DNA of 64,000 bases from Acinetobacter zhairuonensis (GCF_022601715.1 NZ_JAKVIM010000013.1:45094-109093); one strand, 5' to 3'. Positions 49,237 through 59,875 are shown, counted from the stretch's first letter. Numbers and translations are program-made. Notes: generated by a model not told the origin, from the sequence alone.

Positions 49237-50346
49237 TTATTTATTTTTCTGAATGGTCACAGTCTTGTGGATATCACTATCACTAAATTTGACTCGGCTG
49301 ATCTGATCTCCTGTAGCAAGACCTTCGACCACCGCAACATTTTCACTATAACGTTGTTCCAGAACATTGATGGATACCCGCTCAATTTTTTGTTGACGGA
49401 TGACCCAGACATACGGTTTTTGTCCGAGGTCTTGAATGCTATCTAGTGAAATGAGTTGTCCAGAGACAGTGGTTGTTGCCAGAATACTTCCTTCAACAAA
49501 GGCGCCTATGCTCAGAGGATTTAATGCTGAATTCGGGGTGGCATAAAATTCAATTTGACGACTGTTTAAATCAGCTAAGGGTGAGATTCGGCTCAGGGTT
49601 GCTTGTAGTTGTTCTGAATTTCCTTGCAGATGATATTCAATTTTCTGTCCTACGCGTAACGCATTCCGTTGATCACTGGGGAGACGTGCCTGAAGTTCTA
49701 AACGTGTTGGATCGACAATTTCAAATAACGTTTGCCCAGCCGCAACGGTTTGACCCAGTTCAACTTGGCGTTTGGTCACGATTCCAGTAATTGGACTGCG
49801 TAAAGTACCATCTTGTTCAGCTTTCAGTGCAATATCGACGGTGGCTTGCTGTGCTTTCACATTCTCTAATTGTGCTTGATAGTCGACTTGGCTTTGCTCA
49901 AATTCAACTCTGGAAATAAAGCCTTGTGCTAACAGTCGCTGTTTACGCTGCATCATGTTTTGAGCCAGACTTGCTTGTGCTTTGGTTGCAGCTAAATTGG
50001 CTTTGGCTTGGGCTAAACGCGCTTCATTATCTTGATTATTTAACTGGACCAAGATTTGCCCTTGCTGTACTGCATTGCCGATATCAGCACGTACAGCAGT
50101 TGCAGTTGCCGTGACTTGGGATTGTAAGCTGCTTTGATTGACCGCGCGAATAGTGCCTGTGAACGTGGTTTTCTCAACGGACTCACCATAATTCAGTGGA
50201 ACCAAATCCTGCTGTATAAGCTCGATTTGACTATTTTTTTGGGTAGATACAGTTTCGGGTTGCTTTTGACACGCTGTAAGTAAAAGGCTGGTAGAGATGC
50301 AAAGGATCAGGGTTTTAACATGAAAAATTCGAGGTACAAGCGGCAT
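49237..50346 (-). CDS. RND periplasmic adaptor lipoprotein
   Basis: 369 residues. The N-terminus ends in the lipobox LLTAC with Cys26. The barrel-sandwich hybrid is split around a short coiled coil (ARLAQAKANLAATKAQASLAQN to AEQDGTLRSPITGIVTKRQVELGQTV), followed by beta-barrel and membrane-proximal domains. It links the RND pump to an outer-membrane channel. AAGGATG precedes the ATG. It is the upstream gene of the two-gene pump operon. Confidence 0.93.
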   Translation of the reverse strand: MPLVPRIFHVKTLILCISTSLLLTACQKQPETVSTQKNSQIELIQQDLVPLNYGESVEKTTFTGTIRAVNQSSLQSQVTATATAVRADIGNAVQQGQILVQLNNQDNEARLAQAKANLAATKAQASLAQNMMQRKQRLLAQGFISRVEFEQSQVDYQAQLENVKAQQATVDIALKAEQDGTLRSPITGIVTKRQVELGQTVAAGQTLFEIVDPTRLELQARLPSDQRNALRVGQKIEYHLQGNSEQLQATLSRISPLADLNSRQIEFYATPNSALNPLSIGAFVEGSILATTTVSGQLISLDSIQDLGQKPYVWVIRQQKIERVSINVLEQRYSENVAVVEGLATGDQISRVKFSDSDIHKTVTIQKNK

Positions 50347-50375
50347 CTAAACATCCTTTACTTAATCTGAGCGTA

Positions 50376-51017
50376 TTAGTTTTCCATGGCTTTTAAGCGC
50401 GCAACAATATTCGCGTACTCGACCTGCGTATCACGATAGTTGTTTTGTAGCGATTGAATCTGTTGCTTTTTATTGCTGATATTGGTGGCGTTATTGGTCA
50501 GATTGCTTTTAAGAATGGCAGGAACTGGTTCGCCTTTACGCAGGTACTCCATTTCTTGGCGTTTGAATAAAATACGATCATTTTGTAATTGTTTAAGTTG
50601 ATCTTGCTGAAAGTAGATTTGTTTTTTTATATTTGCTAAAGCCTCATTCCCTTTAGTGATCGCAACCTTACTGCTGGTATAAGCTCGTTTTAAACGTAAA
50701 TCAGTTTCACGTTGTTTAGCTTGAGCTGCTCGCTGAGGTGCTTTCTTCTCTTCCAGAGCTGCGTTATAAGCACGGTTGCGTTTAATCACTTGCATATTAC
50801 TGTCAAGCGCCTCATAACCATAGCGAATATGATTGGGGGTCACATTGGTGCTGATATTGGCGACACCTTTACTGTCGTAGTAGCGATACCAGACCGCCTT
50901 AGCTTCCTCTGCAAAGGTAAAGGCTGATTGGAGGAGCAAAAGGCTAATCATCATAAAGCGTAAAGCCATTTCTTTATTTGCAATGAAAGCAAGTTTGTAA
51001 CTAAACTGACTTTTCAT
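50376..51017 (-). CDS. Exported coiled-coil protein, DUF4124-like
   Basis: 213 residues. A hydrophobic segment (FMMISLLLLQSAFTFAEE) sits after a 20-residue N-terminal extension. The start at 51017 has a strong GGGGGAT site, while an inner ATG at 50969 would give a more ordinary signal peptide. The mature part begins with a DUF4124-like strand set (VWYRYYDSKGVANISTNVTP). It then forms a long coiled coil from about residue 85 to the end. It lies 29 bp upstream of the adaptor gene on the same strand, so it may belong to the pump operon. Function is unknown. Confidence 0.75.
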   Translation of the reverse strand: MKSQFSYKLAFIANKEMALRFMMISLLLLQSAFTFAEEAKAVWYRYYDSKGVANISTNVTPNHIRYGYEALDSNMQVIKRNRAYNAALEEKKAPQRAAQAKQRETDLRLKRAYTSSKVAITKGNEALANIKKQIYFQQDQLKQLQNDRILFKRQEMEYLRKGEPVPAILKSNLTNNATNISNKKQQIQSLQNNYRDTQVEYANIVARLKAMEN

Positions 51018-51234
51018 TGGATCCCCCGCACACGATATTAAAGTTGACTAAATTACTTATTTTTAAGTAATAATAGAGTTATATTAGAACTAATCTGTAC
51101 AATAAAAAACATCTATTCATCAAAAAAAAAATTGGAATGAACTAAAGTGTGAATTTATTAGCTAAAATAGCCGAAAGTGTCGAATAAGTTCAAAACTGTT
51201 CGTTGAAAATACAAGTAAATATATGTTAAAAATG

Positions 51235-51264
51235 TTGGCAACTTGTAATAAAACTTCATATACC
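51235..51264 (+). promoter_or_regulatory. Candidate sigma70-type promoter of the pil-chp operon
   Basis: TTGGCA at 51235-51240 and TATACC at 51259-51264 with an 18-base spacer, about 40 bp before pilG. It is a plausible match only. Confidence 0.35.
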
Positions 51265-51302
51265 AAATGTATGTACATTCTAAAAATGGGACGGGTCATT
51301 AA

Positions 51303-51686
51303 ATGGACGATAAATTTCAAAATCTAAAAGTCATGGTAATTGATGATTCAAAAACTATTCGTCGTACAGCAGAAACATTATTACAACGTGAAGGTTGTGA
51401 AGTGGTCACTGCGGTAGATGGTTTTGAGGCATTGTCAAAAATTGCTGAAGCAAATCCTGATATTGTTTTTGTCGATATCATGATGCCGCGTCTAGATGGC
51501 TATCAAACCTGTGCACTCATCAAGAATTCACAAAATTATCAAAACATTCCAGTCATTATGCTATCGAGTAAAGATGGCTTATTTGACCAGGCTAAAGGTC
51601 GTGTTGTCGGTTCAGATGAATATTTAACAAAACCATTCAGTAAAGATGAACTTTTAAACGCAATTCGTAATCACGTAACAGCATAA
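51303..51686 (+). CDS. pilG: PilG, CheY-like response regulator
   Basis: 127 residues, a single receiver domain. Acidic pocket residues are in MVIDDSKTIRR, the phospho-acceptor is D58 in IVFVDIMMPRLDG, and the Lys is in YLTKPFSKDELL. In the Pil-Chp system PilG takes phosphate from ChpA and promotes pilus extension and cAMP signalling. It is the first gene of a six-gene operon; pilH follows 20 bp on. Confidence 0.95.
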   Translation: MDDKFQNLKVMVIDDSKTIRRTAETLLQREGCEVVTAVDGFEALSKIAEANPDIVFVDIMMPRLDGYQTCALIKNSQNYQNIPVIMLSSKDGLFDQAKGRVVGSDEYLTKPFSKDELLNAIRNHVTA

Positions 51687-51706
51687 GTTTTGCATTGGGG
51701 AAGAGC

Positions 51707-52075
51707 ATGGCTCGTATTTTGGTAGTAGATGATTCGCCTACAGAAACATTTCGTTTCAGAGAGATTTTAGGCAAGCACGGCTTTGAAGTGATTGAAGCGT
51801 CAAATGGTGCAGATGGGGTAACAATGGCGCAAGCTGAACTCCCTGATCTTGTGTTGATGGATGTGGTGATGCCAGGCGTAAATGGCTTTCAGGCGACTCG
51901 TCAAATTGCACGTGGCGATACCACAAAACATATTCCAGTGGTTATTGTAAGTACTAAAGATCAGGCAACTGACCGTGTTTGGGGAAAACGTCAGGGTGCA
52001 TGTGATTATTTGACCAAGCCTATTGATGAACAACTATTAATCGATACCATCAAGCAGCACCTCAACGCAGGATAA
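51707..52075 (+). CDS. pilH: PilH, CheY-like response regulator
   Basis: 122 residues from the ATG at 51707 with GGGGAAGA upstream; an in-frame TTG at 51695 is rejected. The receiver domain has RILVVDDSPTETF, phospho-acceptor D52 in LVLMDVVMPGVNG, and YLTKPIDEQLL. PilH is the second regulator of the pathway, linked in Pseudomonas to pilus retraction or to draining phosphate from ChpA. It is three bases from pilI. Confidence 0.95.
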   Translation: MARILVVDDSPTETFRFREILGKHGFEVIEASNGADGVTMAQAELPDLVLMDVVMPGVNGFQATRQIARGDTTKHIPVVIVSTKDQATDRVWGKRQGACDYLTKPIDEQLLIDTIKQHLNAG

Positions 52076-52078
52076 ACT

Positions 52079-52615
52079 ATGGCAGCGAACGGATTTATCG
52101 AATTACTTCGCTTGGCAAAACGTGGTAATAAAAACTACGTTTCGACCGAGAATGAAGTAAACCGATGGTCAGGGATTGCATTTGAAATGATGGGGCAATA
52201 TTTCGTTGCCCCTTTAGGTGAGGTTTCGGAAGTAATTTATCCGCCAAAATATACACCAGTACCAAATACTCAATCGTGGGTGATGGGATTGGCAAATATT
52301 CGCGGAAGACTGCTTTCAGTTGCAGATTTGGCACATTATATTTCTGGACATCGAAGCCAATATTCACCGACTCAAAAAGTCTTATGTATCAGTCATCATG
52401 ATCATTATGTCGGTTTAGTCGTCGATCAGGTTTTGGGTATTCAACACTTTAATAAGAAAAGTTTCTTCTCTAAACACAATGATTTAGATAGTAATTTACA
52501 AGAATATTGCCATGGATATTTCCATCAACATAACCAACAATGGCATGTTTTCTTATTTAGTCGTTTATTGCAAAACCCAAAATACATGAACGCATCTATA
52601 AAACTTATAAATTAA
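52079..52615 (+). CDS. pilI: PilI, CheW-like adaptor
   Basis: 178 residues with a CheW domain (GIAFEMMGQYFVAPLGEVSEVIYPP, WVMGLANIRGRLLSVADLAHYI, YVGLVVDQVLGIQHFNKKSF). It couples the receptor PilJ to the kinase ChpA. It lies three bases after pilH and 48 bp before pilJ. Confidence 0.94.
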   Translation: MAANGFIELLRLAKRGNKNYVSTENEVNRWSGIAFEMMGQYFVAPLGEVSEVIYPPKYTPVPNTQSWVMGLANIRGRLLSVADLAHYISGHRSQYSPTQKVLCISHHDHYVGLVVDQVLGIQHFNKKSFFSKHNDLDSNLQEYCHGYFHQHNQQWHVFLFSRLLQNPKYMNASIKLIN

Positions 52616-52663
52616 ATAGTCACACTCATTAAGAATGAAGGCGAAATTCGGGGGAGAAGCTGC

Positions 52664-54736
52664 ATGGGCTTTAAGCTAAAAAAGAAAAATGCAGGTGAAA
52701 GTACCAACCGTGCGGGTGGTAATGCTTTAGTAGCAAAAATTCAATCACAGACGGAACAGTTTTCACGTGTATTCGGTGACAGTGAAAAGTCCAGACCATT
52801 AATTTTGGGTGCAGCGTTTTGTATCATCTTGGCCCTATTCCTTCTGTTATATCTTTTCTATAGCGTACCGCGTAATAACGAATTTACGCGTAGCTTGGGT
52901 GATCTACGTCTTTTATCACAAACGATTTCACGTCAAGCAACTGAAGCAACTGCTTCAGGTACACCTGAATCTATCAAGAAACTCACGGATTCTCAAAAAG
53001 CATTCGCTGAAAACCTTGAAACAGTCAATGATATTCATGCTAGTACGCAAGCATTACGTGAAGTTGATGAGCAATGGAAAAAAGTTTCTGAAAACATTGA
53101 CTTAATTGCAGCACAACAAAAAATCATTAACCAGTTATACGACACCAACATTGCCATCAGTGAAAGTATTCCTGGTATTCAGGCTGAATATAACTTGATG
53201 GTTGACCAAATGGCACGTCAGAACATGCCAAGTAGTCAGGTTGTAATTGCAAAAAACCAGGTCTTCATTGCGGAACGTATTTTACGTTCAATTAACTCAG
53301 TGTTAACGGGTACGACCAACTCAAGTGCTTCAGCAGATGACTTTAGTGCCGATACTGAAACATTCGGTGCATATTTGAATGCACAAATTAATGGTAGTGC
53401 TGAACTGGGGGTTCAACAGATTTCTGAACCTGCTTTACGTGAATCTTTAGATGGGATTAAAGCTGAGTATGATGAAGTATTAAAATCTGCTGCAGCAACA
53501 GTCTTAAAGAACTCTTCTCAAATTGTTAAAGTACGTCAAGCATCATCTTCGATTTTTGAGCAGTCTGATACCTTGTTAACTAACTTAAACAAGTTATCTG
53601 GTGGTACAGGTTGGGCCATTGCAATTCCAGCATTGGGCTTAATTCTGGCACTGATTGGCTTCTTATTCTGCGTATTTAAATTACTTGTACTCCGTGGTGA
53701 AGCGGATAAAGTGCGTGTATCACGTTTACAAGAAGAATATGACCGTAACCAGAATGCGATTTTACGTTTACTGGATGAAATCGCCGACTTGGCGGACGGT
53801 GACTTACGTTCATATGCAACAGTATCTGAAGACTTTACTGGCGCAATTGCTGACTCGATTAACTTCGCGATTGACCAGTTACGTGAGTTGGTATCGCGTA
53901 TTACTGAAACGTCTGCGGAAGTTGCACACTATACGCAAAACACGCAGATCATTACCAACCAGTTGGCGGAAGCTTCTGAGCATCAGGCGCAAGAAATTGC
54001 AGGTGCATCTGCCGCGATTAACGAAATGGCAATGTCAATTGACCAGGTATCTGCAAACGCATCTGAATCTGCTACGGTAGCAGAACGTTCGGTACATATT
54101 GCATCGAATGGTGCAGACGTTGTAAACCGTTCAATTGAAGGTATGGATATCATCCGTGAACAGATTCAAGAAACTTCAAAGCGTATTAAGCGTTTGGGTG
54201 AATCTTCACAGGAAATTGGTAATATTGTCGCGTTGATTAACGATATTGCCGACCAAACCAACATCTTGGCATTAAACGCTGCAATTCAAGCATCGATGGC
54301 AGGTGAAGCAGGTCGTGGTTTCGCAGTTGTTGCCGACGAAGTCCAGCGTCTAGCAGAACGTTCAGCATCGGCAACCAAGCAGATCGAAACGCTGGTGAAA
54401 ACGATTCAGACGGATACTAACGAAGCAGTGATTTCGATGGAACAGACTACTTCTGAGGTTGTACGTGGTGCAAACTTATCTAAAGACGCTGGTGTTGCAC
54501 TGGATGAGATTCAAAGCGTATCGGGTAATTTGGCGAAACTGATTGCAAGCATTTCTGACGCAGCAAAACTTCAGTCAGCATCTGCAGGTCATATTGCAAC
54601 GACGATGAACGTTGTACAAGAGATTACCTCTCAGACCACCACAGCAACGTTCGACACAGCACGTTCGGTTTCTGAGCTTGCCAACATGGCGGAATCTTTA
54701 CGTGAATCTGTAACGGACTTCAAACTACCTGAATAA
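52664..54736 (+). CDS. pilJ: PilJ, methyl-accepting chemotaxis protein
   Basis: 690 residues. A first membrane segment near residues 45-65 and a second near 325-345 frame a periplasmic sensor region of about 260 residues. A HAMP-like stretch and the conserved signalling hairpin ([55 protein letters not shown]) follow. It senses surface contact or pilus state for the Chp kinase. GGGGGAGAAGC precedes the ATG. The gene for its expected methyltransferase PilK does not follow. Confidence 0.95.
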   Translation: MGFKLKKKNAGESTNRAGGNALVAKIQSQTEQFSRVFGDSEKSRPLILGAAFCIILALFLLLYLFYSVPRNNEFTRSLGDLRLLSQTISRQATEATASGTPESIKKLTDSQKAFAENLETVNDIHASTQALREVDEQWKKVSENIDLIAAQQKIINQLYDTNIAISESIPGIQAEYNLMVDQMARQNMPSSQVVIAKNQVFIAERILRSINSVLTGTTNSSASADDFSADTETFGAYLNAQINGSAELGVQQISEPALRESLDGIKAEYDEVLKSAAATVLKNSSQIVKVRQASSSIFEQSDTLLTNLNKLSGGTGWAIAIPALGLILALIGFLFCVFKLLVLRGEADKVRVSRLQEEYDRNQNAILRLLDEIADLADGDLRSYATVSEDFTGAIADSINFAIDQLRELVSRITETSAEVAHYTQNTQIITNQLAEASEHQAQEIAGASAAINEMAMSIDQVSANASESATVAERSVHIASNGADVVNRSIEGMDIIREQIQETSKRIKRLGESSQEIGNIVALINDIADQTNILALNAAIQASMAGEAGRGFAVVADEVQRLAERSASATKQIETLVKTIQTDTNEAVISMEQTTSEVVRGANLSKDAGVALDEIQSVSGNLAKLIASISDAAKLQSASAGHIATTMNVVQEITSQTTTATFDTARSVSELANMAESLRESVTDFKLPE

Positions 54737-54750
54737 GTTAGCTATTTAAG

Positions 54751-54781
54751 GGTATTCCGAGCTTGTTTAGTTCGGAATACC
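54751..54781 (+). other. Hairpin between pilJ and chpA
   Basis: Perfect 10-bp arms GGTATTCCGA and TCGGAATACC around an 11-base loop, without a T run. It is a candidate mRNA processing or stability element inside the operon. Confidence 0.6.
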
Positions 54782-54893
54782 GATCTAGTTTTAAGCATCG
54801 ACCCGAGGGACTTTGAGCCTAAAGTCCAGCGTGATGATTACACTCAGGTTTGAGCGCCTTTTATGGTGGCAAAGAACGTAAGAAGCCAAAGCT

Positions 54894-57800
54894 ATGAAAG
54901 AAATATTAAAAAATTTAGTCGATACGACAACGCTTCCAGAAGATAGTTATCTTGAACAAGATGCTGAAATTCTAGAGATCTTTGTAGAAGAAATTGAAGA
55001 AATTTTTGAAGAGCTAGACAGCGTTTTTGTGCAATGGTTAGCAAATCCCTCAGATCAAGAAACTTTAACGATCATTCGTCGACACTTTCATACACTGAAA
55101 GGTTCGGGTCGTATGGTGGGCGCGAAATCTGCAGGTGAGCTGGCGTGGGTGGTGGAAGATACATTAAATCGTGTCATTTTTGGTTCAGTGGCTTTAGATA
55201 GCAAGATCCAAAAATTTGCTCAAGCGGTTTATCGTATTTTCCAGTATAAACTGTATCCTCAGTTTAAATCGGTTCAAGCAACAGAAATCGATTTACGACC
55301 ATTGCTACTTTTGGGGCAGCAATTACAGCAAGGGCTAACGCTTGAGCCAGCTTTGGAAGAATTATTGTTATTGGCGGATCAACTGAATTCACCAGAACAA
55401 ATGACTGGACTTGAATTCACTGCATCTGAAGAAGATCAAGTGGCAGAGGAAGCCCGAGTAGAACCTGTTCAAGAATCCAATGATCTTCAAGAAGTCACGA
55501 CTTCTATCTTTATTGAAGAAGCTGAAGAGCATCTGGCGACTATTGATCACTTCTTAAAACAAGAAGCGGATGAAGTGCCAGATTATAATGGACTGATTCG
55601 AGCATTGCATACTTTGCGCGGTAGTTCGTCGATGGCGCATATCCAGCAAATTTTTGATGCCAGTTCCAAAGTTGAAAACTTGTTTAAGACATTATTACAA
55701 GAAGAGATTGTTTCTGGTTCAAATGAAACGGCATTGTTAATTCAATATGCAGAATTCGTGCGTGATTTCTTGCATATCCTTCGTCAAGGAAAACTTGAAG
55801 AGCTTAGTCAAATTGATCAAACCTTTAATCAGGTGTGGGAAGATTATGGCTTTAATCAAGAGGACTTTGATGCTACAGCCAATCCGCAAGGTTTAGTCTC
55901 TCAGTTAATTGAGTTAGATATTGACTTGTTGTTAGATGCGGAACTCGAATTTGAAAAACGCGCTAAAACAGAATTCCCTGCATACGTTGAGCAGTTAAGT
56001 CAAAAGGCGCAGTTACTGGCTGAACATACCGATAATCGTGCGACGCAGGGTATTCATGTATTTGTACAGACTTTAGATGAATGCTATCAAGCTCTATTAG
56101 CCAAAGCAGCGTTATTGAATATCGACTATGCCTATGAGTTATTTGCTCAGGCACATCAAGAATTTATTTACCTTTTCGATACTTTGGCAGCAGGGCAGCG
56201 GATCAGTTTGTCTGAGCAAGCACAGCACGTTCTGCAAAACTTAACTGCATTTGTGCAGCAAGATTTAGAGATTTTTGATGAGGCTGAACTCAGTACGCTA
56301 GAAGAAACAGCCTCAACAACGATTGAAGAGTCATCTCATATTGAAGAAAGTGCGAAAGGCACCGCAGTCGATTTTGCGGTACTGTCTAAACGTATTCATA
56401 GTGATGCTCAATTGGTCGATGCTGAAGATGCTAATCGTCAGTTTGATGAAGATCTGCTGGATATCTTCCTTGAAGAGGCAGATGAGCTGCTCATGGGGAT
56501 TGACCAAGACGTCCAGACATGGAGTCATGATCAGTCGAACACTGCTGCACTCAATAACTTGATGCGTTATTTGCATACCTTAAAGGGTGGTGCAAATATG
56601 ATTCAAGCCACTCATATTGGTTTAATCTCGCATGAGCTAGAAACCATTTATGAGCGAATTATCAATCAGCAAATTCAGGCATCGCCTGCTTTGATTCAGA
56701 TTATTCGTTTGGTGCAGGACAATATTGCGGATCGTATCCAAATCATTCGTGAACAACGCGTTGATTATCCTGCACCAGAAGCTATTGATATTCTAAATAA
56801 TATTCAAGCCTTGGTGGCAGGTGTGGCTGTATCTACAGTCACTGAAACCGTGATCGAGCAAAAGCTACCTGCAGTTGAACATGTTGCAGCTTATGCAACA
56901 ACATCTGTGGATGCACCTGTATTACCACCTATACAGCCTGTGATTACGCCTGCAGAAGAAAAGGAAATTATTGCTTGGACTGAGCCGACATCTATTGTGC
57001 AGTCTGTAGTTTCAGAAGAAGATGACAGTGTCCGCTCGATTGTTGAAGAAACATTCCTTGAAGAAGCGGCTGAAATCTTCGATACAATGGAATCGTTACT
57101 GCAACAGTGGATTGAACAACGTAGTGACCGTAGTTTATTGCTCCAATTACAACGTGCAGCGCATAGCCTGAAAGGTGGCGCACGTATGGCTGAAATTGAG
57201 GCTGTAGGTGCAATTTCCTATCGTTTAGAAAGTGCTTTTGAACAGTTTGCAGTACATCATTTCAATTCGAATGTCTATGATCCATTATTGAAAACAACAA
57301 TTGCGTGGTTAAGACATGCAATTTTTGAACATGATTACAGCAATTTCGATAGCTTGAAGGCAAGTCTGGAAGCGATTGAGTATGCGGATGTCACCGTTCA
57401 ATTACCAACACGAAACACACCGGCTCAAGTACAAATTACAGCACCAAGCTTTGAATTTATTCAGGGTGATGGTACTGAGCCACCAGCCATGATGGGTGAG
57501 TGGGAGACCTCAGGACAAACCGATCAATCCAATGAAATGATTCGAATTTCAGCTGATCTGATTGAAAAGATGATTGATCTATCAGGTGAGAATTCGATTA
57601 ACCGTTCACGTATTGAAATGGACTTAGGTCAATTAGGCAATACCTTGAATGAAATGGAATTGGCGATTAAACGTTTAGCCGATCAGTTACGTCGAATGGA
57701 AGGTGAGTTAGAGTCACAAATTATTGCCAAACATGGCAGTGAAGTCGGACGCTATGCAGACTTTGACCCGCTCGAAATGGACCAATATTCATCATTGAAT

Positions 57801-59363
57801 CAATTGTCGAAGTCTTTGGCGGAATCTGCATCGGACTTGGTCGATTTCAAGACGACTTTAGCTGAAAAAATTCGAGATACCGAAAGTCTGTTACTACAAC
57901 AATCACGTATTCAAGCAGAAATTCAAGAAGGCTTAATGCGTACGCGTTTGGTACCATTCACTCGTTTACTGCCACGCTTACAACGTATTGTACGTCAAAC
58001 ATCTTCCACCCTAAATCGTCCTGCAGAATTGATTGTGAACAATACTGAAGGTGAATTAGACCGTACCATTCTAGAACGTTTAGTTACACCGCTTGAACAT
58101 ATGCTACGGAATGCGGTTGACCATGGTATTGAAGATCCTGAACAACGTCAGTTAGCCCATAAACCTGAAGTTGGTAGAATTGAACTCAACATTAGCCGTC
58201 AAGGTACGGATGTTATGGTTGAATTCCATGATGATGGTAAAGGGATTGATGTTGCGAAAATTAAAGAGAAAGCTATTTCTTTAGGTTTGATGAAAGCCGA
58301 TCAGCAGCTTGAAAAGCAGGAAATACTTCAATTTATTTTCCACCCTGGTTTTAGTACCGCACAGCAGATTACGCAAATCTCTGGTCGTGGTGTAGGTTTG
58401 GACGTGGTACAGAGTGCTATTAAAGCGCTTGGTGGTCATGTCGCTGTAGACTCTACCTTTGGCAAAGGCACCAGCTTTAGTATTCGCGTACCAACGACGG
58501 TCGCGGTGAGCGATGCCTTGATGGTGAAATCTGGGGATCAGCAATTTGCAGTTCCGTTGGCGCAGATTGAGCGTATTGTGCGTATTGCTCCGAACGCATT
58601 GGAAAGTTATTTCAACAGCAAAGAAGACTACTTTAAGATTGATAATGAAAGTTACAAACTCCGTTATTTGTCAGAGTTTGTCTCGAATCAGCCTTTACCT
58701 CGTTTAGGTAGTATTGCGCATTCATTGCCTGTGTTATTAATTAAAGGCAATAGTGGTCAAACCATTGCCTTGTTGGTCGATCAGTTGATTGGTTCGCGTG
58801 CGCAAATTGTGGTGAAACCAATTGGTCAACAGTTCTCGGCTATTGGGGCAATTGCTGGCGCAACGATTCTCGGTGATGGTCAAGTATGTCTGATTTTGGA
58901 TGGGCAAAATATTGCGCGTCAGATTCAAACCACACAACGAGTGAAGCATGCCAATGATCAACGCGATTCATACCGTTATAGTGCTACACGTCGTTTAATC
59001 ATGATTGTGGATGACTCGGTGACTGTACGTAAGGTGACTTCGCGTCTGTTAGAGCGTCAGGGTTATGATGTAGTGACTGCGAAAGATGGTGTTGATGCCA
59101 TGGAGCAGTTGGAAAATGTTAAACCAGACTTAATGCTGTTGGATATTGAAATGCCGCGTATGGATGGTTTTGAAGTGACTAACTTGATTCGTCACCATGA
59201 GATCCACAAGCAGTTGCCAATTATCATGATTACATCACGTACAGGTGAAAAACACCGTGAACGTGCATTTAGTTTGGGTGTAACTCACTATATGGGTAAA
59301 CCATTCCAAGAGGCAGACTTGTTGAATAACATTGAAAGCCTATTGACAGTGAAACAGGGGTAA
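54894..59363 (+). CDS. chpA: ChpA, hybrid chemosensory histidine kinase
   Basis: 1489 residues, shorter than Pseudomonas ChpA (about 2470). Four Hpt domains have intact phospho-acceptor His: H66 (FHTLKGSGRM), H239 (LHTLRGSSSM), H561 (LHTLKGGANM) and H757 (AHSLKGGARM). A degenerate Hpt-like region lies between H239 and H561. Then come the dimerisation helices, the HATPase domain (EHMLRNAVDHGIEDPEQ, ISGRGVGLDVVQSAIKALGG), a CheW-like domain, and a C-terminal receiver with D1417 (LMLLDIEMPRMDG). It phosphorylates PilG and PilH to control twitching. The gene lies 157 bp after pilJ. Confidence 0.95.
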   Translation: MKEILKNLVDTTTLPEDSYLEQDAEILEIFVEEIEEIFEELDSVFVQWLANPSDQETLTIIRRHFHTLKGSGRMVGAKSAGELAWVVEDTLNRVIFGSVALDSKIQKFAQAVYRIFQYKLYPQFKSVQATEIDLRPLLLLGQQLQQGLTLEPALEELLLLADQLNSPEQMTGLEFTASEEDQVAEEARVEPVQESNDLQEVTTSIFIEEAEEHLATIDHFLKQEADEVPDYNGLIRALHTLRGSSSMAHIQQIFDASSKVENLFKTLLQEEIVSGSNETALLIQYAEFVRDFLHILRQGKLEELSQIDQTFNQVWEDYGFNQEDFDATANPQGLVSQLIELDIDLLLDAELEFEKRAKTEFPAYVEQLSQKAQLLAEHTDNRATQGIHVFVQTLDECYQALLAKAALLNIDYAYELFAQAHQEFIYLFDTLAAGQRISLSEQAQHVLQNLTAFVQQDLEIFDEAELSTLEETASTTIEESSHIEESAKGTAVDFAVLSKRIHSDAQLVDAEDANRQFDEDLLDIFLEEADELLMGIDQDVQTWSHDQSNTAALNNLMRYLHTLKGGANMIQATHIGLISHELETIYERIINQQIQASPALIQIIRLVQDNIADRIQIIREQRVDYPAPEAIDILNNIQALVAGVAVSTVTETVIEQKLPAVEHVAAYATTSVDAPVLPPIQPVITPAEEKEIIAWTEPTSIVQSVVSEEDDSVRSIVEETFLEEAAEIFDTMESLLQQWIEQRSDRSLLLQLQRAAHSLKGGARMAEIEAVGAISYRLESAFEQFAVHHFNSNVYDPLLKTTIAWLRHAIFEHDYSNFDSLKASLEAIEYADVTVQLPTRNTPAQVQITAPSFEFIQGDGTEPPAMMGEWETSGQTDQSNEMIRISADLIEKMIDLSGENSINRSRIEMDLGQLGNTLNEMELAIKRLADQLRRMEGELESQIIAKHGSEVGRYADFDPLEMDQYSSLNQLSKSLAESASDLVDFKTTLAEKIRDTESLLLQQSRIQAEIQEGLMRTRLVPFTRLLPRLQRIVRQTSSTLNRPAELIVNNTEGELDRTILERLVTPLEHMLRNAVDHGIEDPEQRQLAHKPEVGRIELNISRQGTDVMVEFHDDGKGIDVAKIKEKAISLGLMKADQQLEKQEILQFIFHPGFSTAQQITQISGRGVGLDVVQSAIKALGGHVAVDSTFGKGTSFSIRVPTTVAVSDALMVKSGDQQFAVPLAQIERIVRIAPNALESYFNSKEDYFKIDNESYKLRYLSEFVSNQPLPRLGSIAHSLPVLLIKGNSGQTIALLVDQLIGSRAQIVVKPIGQQFSAIGAIAGATILGDGQVCLILDGQNIARQIQTTQRVKHANDQRDSYRYSATRRLIMIVDDSVTVRKVTSRLLERQGYDVVTAKDGVDAMEQLENVKPDLMLLDIEMPRMDGFEVTNLIRHHEIHKQLPIIMITSRTGEKHRERAFSLGVTHYMGKPFQEADLLNNIESLLTVKQG

Positions 59364-59367
59364 GAGG

Positions 59368-59832
59368 ATGAGTGAAAACAGCGCGAGTAAATCGGTCTTA
59401 GATCAAATTAGTCAGCAAGAGTTGCATCATCTCATCACTGTTTCTACGGGATTTATCGATGCCTATATCATTCAGTGCTATGGCAAAGTGGCGATGTTAT
59501 TGCCACAGAATATTGTACTTTCTGCATTAGATAGCCCGACGCATGTCACATCAGTAGAATGGCATGATGTCAAACTGCCTGTCTATGCAGTGAATGATCC
59601 TGCGAGGAAGGGTGGGGTTGCCCTTGTGATAGAAGGGGATGAAATTGATCAGCGTTTTGCCCTGATGTGTAATGAGATGCCTAAATCAGTACGTGTGCGT
59701 ATTTCCGAGGTTGTTGATGAGGAAATGACAGTCACTGATCCGATGGTGTTCCAGTACGTGCGTATGGGAGAGCAGACCTTTCAGGTGCCAAACGTTGTCC
59801 AGATTCAAGCCAGTTTAGGCATTAATTCATAA
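59368..59832 (+). CDS. chpC: ChpC, CheW-like adaptor
   Basis: 154 residues, four bases after chpA (AGAGG overlapping the chpA stop). The fold is CheW-like but divergent: ITVSTGFIDAYIIQCYGKVAMLLPQ, then a C-terminal MTVTDPMVFQYVRMGEQTFQVPNVVQIQA. In Pseudomonas ChpC is a second CheW-type adaptor of the system. The methylesterase gene chpB, which precedes chpC there, is absent here. A terminator follows and ends the operon. Confidence 0.85.
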   Translation: MSENSASKSVLDQISQQELHHLITVSTGFIDAYIIQCYGKVAMLLPQNIVLSALDSPTHVTSVEWHDVKLPVYAVNDPARKGGVALVIEGDEIDQRFALMCNEMPKSVRVRISEVVDEEMTVTDPMVFQYVRMGEQTFQVPNVVQIQASLGINS

Positions 59833-59842
59833 AGCATTTGAC

Positions 59843-59875
59843 AAAAAAACCCATGTTGAACATGGGTTTTTTTAT
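59843..59875. terminator. Bidirectional terminator between chpC and dapE
   Basis: Arms AAACCCATGTT and AACATGGGTTT around G, flanked by A and T runs. Confidence 0.92.
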
